Part shown: piece by piece, positions 61,346 to 64,000 of the stretch
Layout: each line of letters begins with the position of its first letter
Numbering within the stretch: position 1 is the stretch's first letter
Assembly: GCF_051106095.1 (NCBI RefSeq)
Contig: NC_135787.1
Location: 174,701,001-174,765,000 of the forward strand
Reading direction: 5' to 3'
DNA length: 64,000 bases
Source of the DNA: Pogona vitticeps
Taxonomy: Eukaryota > Chordata > Lepidosauria > Squamata > Agamidae
Made by a program: the position numbers and the translations under genes
Notes under the pieces: model-generated
What the model saw: the letters and a program-made list of their open reading frames with translations, nothing else
Database searches by the model: none
What the model was told of the DNA's origin: nothing

Positions 61346-61446
61346 TGGTAGCACAGTCCCAGGGCACCCCCAGAAGAAAGGAATGGCAAACCACTTTTGT
61401 GTATTCTCTACCTAGAAAACCCTGGAAAAGGTTACCATAAGGCAGA
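61346..61446 (+). repeat. tRNA-SINE body fragment
   Basis: AAAGGAATGGCAAACCACTT, TATTCTCTACCTAGAAAACC, GGTTACCATAAG. It lacks the tRNA head. Related to 14200-14402 and 753-941. Confidence 0.6.
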
Positions 61447-62271
61447 TTATTATTTTAATTATGTACATAACATATAATGAAAACTGAAGTACTGTGGCAC
61501 CTTGAAGACTAACAGATGCTGCAATGCTTTGGTTGTATATATTGTTTTGTTGTACAAACTGAAACAGTCTGACATGTCTTGCTCTTAGAAAAAAGTTTGG
61601 GCACAGGTTTACCACCCCATTGAGAGCCATGGCTGTGTCTCAAAAATGAGTTCTTTTCCCCTCTTCAAGAAATTACATCCGAACACCATCATGGGATCAA
61701 ATTGCAAAACTTTTTCAGAGACTTACATGTGTTTGTCCTATTCTTCCAAGCAAATTCTCCCACCATGCTCACTTCACTTTCATGTGACAAAATAGTACTG
61801 TGCCCCCATTCTGTTTTAAATCAAACTTTACATGAAATATTTTCCACTGGTAGGAATGTATTATATCACACAAATTGAGCTGCTTGTCTTATCAGAATCT
61901 GGCAAAAAAAGCAATTTAATGATTCATTCAAACATCTGAGGAGGATGTTCGCTACTGGAATGGTGCCTTCAGAACTATTTTGCCTGCTTATAGAGAGACA
62001 AAATTATATTTTAGCATCAATGTAAATAATTAAATTTCTGTCTGACAAATCTGAAGGTTTCAAATCTCTGTAGCTGAAAGGAAACAAGGCAAAAGGAATA
62101 CCATATTGTGACAGCTTCACTGCTTAATGGAAGATACTTACGCTTATCCACCATCTATTCTCCTACTCTACCCTGTGGTGAAGGAAATAATGGGTAAATG
62201 ACTAATGGATCAGTGCTACAGTCTAGGTTTTTCTGTTCAGTTCAGCTTCTGTTCCCTGTTTTACAGTGGTG
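61447..62271. other. AGK intron 7: no gene recognised
   Basis: A worn 'gtggcaccttgaagactaacag' repeat word lies near 61494-61515. Otherwise unique. Confidence 0.4.
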
Positions 62272-62273
62272 CC

Positions 62274-62699
62274 TCGCTTGATGACGATAATGTGTTCCGT
62301 TAAAATCGCTGTTAAGCGAAATAGTCATCAAGTGAAATTAAAAAACCCTTTGAAATGCATTGAAAACCGTTCAATGCATTCCAATGGGCGAAATACCTCA
62401 TTGTGCAGCGAAGATCCTCCATAGGGCGGCCATTTTTTGGTGCCTATATGGCGAGGAATCCGTCCTTAACACAGCAGAGAGCCATTTTGCACAGCGGGTG
62501 GCCATTTTGAAACGTGACGATCAGCTGTTTTTAGATCGTCATAATGCGAAGAATCGGTTCCCAAAGCAGGGAACCGATCGTTGTGAAGTGAATTTTCCCC
62601 ATAAGAACATCATTTTGCGATCTCAATAGCAATTGCAAAAAAACCATCATAAAGTGGATTCGTTGTTTAACGAGGTAATCGTTAAGTGAGGCACCACTG
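62274..62699. mobile_element. TA-flanked pogo-like MITE
   Basis: TA 62272-62273; CAGTGGTGCCTCGCTTGATG start; AAGTGAGGCACCACTG end; TA 62700-62701. Confidence 0.9.
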
Positions 62700-62701
62700 T
62701 A

Positions 62702-63100
62702 TTGGAGAAGAGGCTAATTTCATCCTGTATCTGGGTTGCCATAACGGTAGGCTTACTTGATACTCTCACACCTCATGCTCTCCATGCAATGCTGGACCCT
62801 GTCGAGTAGGAGTTGTAGTTTACACACATGGGATCCCATGACCTAAGAACTTCTTTCTCTGACCAAACAAGGTCAGCTGCAGGATCTTGGCAATCCCTGG
62901 CCCACTTCTCAGGTAACAGATCATCAGATGATCTCTTAACCAGCAAGAATGAATGCAACAGAGCAGGCATATAGAAATCATACTCAAGAATCATCTGCTG
63001 TGTGCAATTATTTTGTGTGGACGGGAGCATCACTACTCTTGGGTGTGACCTAAAGAGTACTCTCAGTGTTCCCCATTTCCTTTACATTACCCATGCTAGT
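62702..63100. other. AGK intron 7: nothing recognised
   Basis: Unique sequence. Confidence 0.4.
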
Positions 63101-63139
63101 TGAGAATAAGAAACAGCTAAAGACTCATGCTTTGTTTGA

Positions 63140-64000
63140 AGGTTTTATCTAGCTCCGCCCTTCAAAGGCAGCCCACATAAAGGATGTTACAGGAATCCAA
63201 GTGGATATAACTAAATCATGTGTCACCATAGCCAGATCAGACATCTCAAAGAAGAGTTGCAGCTGGTTTACCAGCTTTAACTGTGTGCTCCTGACTGCCA
63301 CTGAAGCATGGACATCCAGGCTTAAGGATGCCTCAAGGAAAAAATCCAAGCTGTAAACCTGTTCCATCCAGCAGTTCCCTCATCTGCCTGTGGACTAAAC
63401 AGGAACACCTCTACCTGTCAATATGCTCACCCTTATTCAGTCTGCCCCTGACATCAGACATTATATAGAAGCAAAACAGCTTCCTTTGAGTTAGATGGAA
63501 AGGAGAGATAGAGTTGGGTATTGTTGGCCTTTAGGTACCACCAGAATCTCAAAACTTTGGTCAGCTTCTTAAAAAGTGGTTTTAGATGTGTGTTATATAG
63601 AATGGGGGAGATGACTGTGGGGCTTAGCAGGTCAGAGGCCAGGGTGTCAAACATGAATTCTCCAACACCATCTTCTGAGATTGTGCCTCCAAAAAAGATT
63701 GGAGTGCCTGCAGCCCCATTCCAAAGAGGTAATCTAGAAGGAAACCCTAGCCAGTGATACTGAAAGTGTCTGAGAAGCCCAGCAAAATGGCAGGGACATA
63801 CTCTTCCATCTAGTTCCTGATGTGGATCATCCACCAGGGCCATTAAAGTTGTCTACATCCCATAACTAAGCCTGAAACCAGAGTGAAGTGGATTTAGACA
63901 ATCCCTCTCACCTAGGAACTCCTGGAGCTGTACTAGGATTAAGGGGTCCCACAACACTTTCACTTGAATGTTCTCTTTTTTTCGTTTTACTCTGTGTGAT
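63140..64000 (-). mobile_element. L2-like LINE RT region
   Basis: The minus-strand frame reads TVISPILYNTHLKPLFKKLT and NNTQLYLSFPSNSKEAVLLL. These align to the L2-type RT pattern LSPxLFNIYMxPL... (Y)ADDTQLYLSFP. The plus strand around 63495-63520 shows GATGGAAAGGAGAGATAGAG, a word common to reptile copies of this family. It continues past the window edge. Confidence 0.75.

Noticed and set aside
61000-64000. Next AGK exon (human ATFSKIPIGFIPLGETSS)
   Set aside because: No frame in the last 3 kb encodes it, so it must lie beyond the window.

Overview
The window is vertebrate nuclear DNA, and its repeats point to a squamate reptile (lizard or snake). It holds several Bov-B (RTE) LINE copies, a Sauria-type tRNA SINE whose 3' tail resembles the Bov-B tail, CR1 and L2-like LINE fragments, hAT and pogo-like MITEs, and a young Ty3/gypsy-like LTR element. 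Coding DNA is sparse and intron-split. I see no bacterial-style gene layout.

The only host gene I can recognise is AGK (mitochondrial acylglycerol kinase), on the + strand. A CpG island at about 23995-24445 holds its likely promoter and a non-coding first exon ending at 24363. Coding exons follow at 28152-28276 (start codon 28167), 43152-43191, 48240-48319, 54363-54438, 58195-58287 and 60933-60965. All have GT/AG splice borders, and their phases join without error. Together they encode about the first 144 residues: the N-terminal hydrophobic segment, the first part of the diacylglycerol-kinase-type catalytic domain and its GGDGT loop. The remaining exons lie beyond the window.

Region by region: 1-23.7 kb is intergenic and dominated by repeats. 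These include a three-LTR composite Ty3/gypsy element (5806-11465) and Bov-B pieces at 3.4, 16.7-17.2 and 20.5-22.6 kb. There is also a Sauria SINE at 13.7-14.1 kb, tetranucleotide arrays at 11.7 and 19.6 kb, and a separate LINE reverse-transcriptase relic at 22.9-23.7 kb. The CpG island follows at 24 kb. AGK intron 1 (24364-28151) contains CR1 and a Bov-B copy interrupted by a TA-flanked MITE. Intron 2 (28277-43151) contains a palindromic Penelope-like fragment with hammerhead-ribozyme-like cores, a 136-bp hAT MITE with perfect 8-bp target duplications, a CR1 copy split by another LINE, and a near full-length 3.9-kb LINE. Introns 3-7 carry five more TA-flanked MITEs or MITE-like copies, a GC-rich hAT element, a MITE with a 9-bp target duplication, tRNA-SINEs, a perfect 35-bp-arm palindrome and L2-like relics.

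Apart from AGK, nothing here looks like a set of host genes working together. The most unusual structures are the tandem LTR composite, its integrase-before-RNase-H domain order, the paired hammerhead-like motifs, and the perfect 35-bp palindrome. All family names come from reading the sequence by eye; no database search was run.
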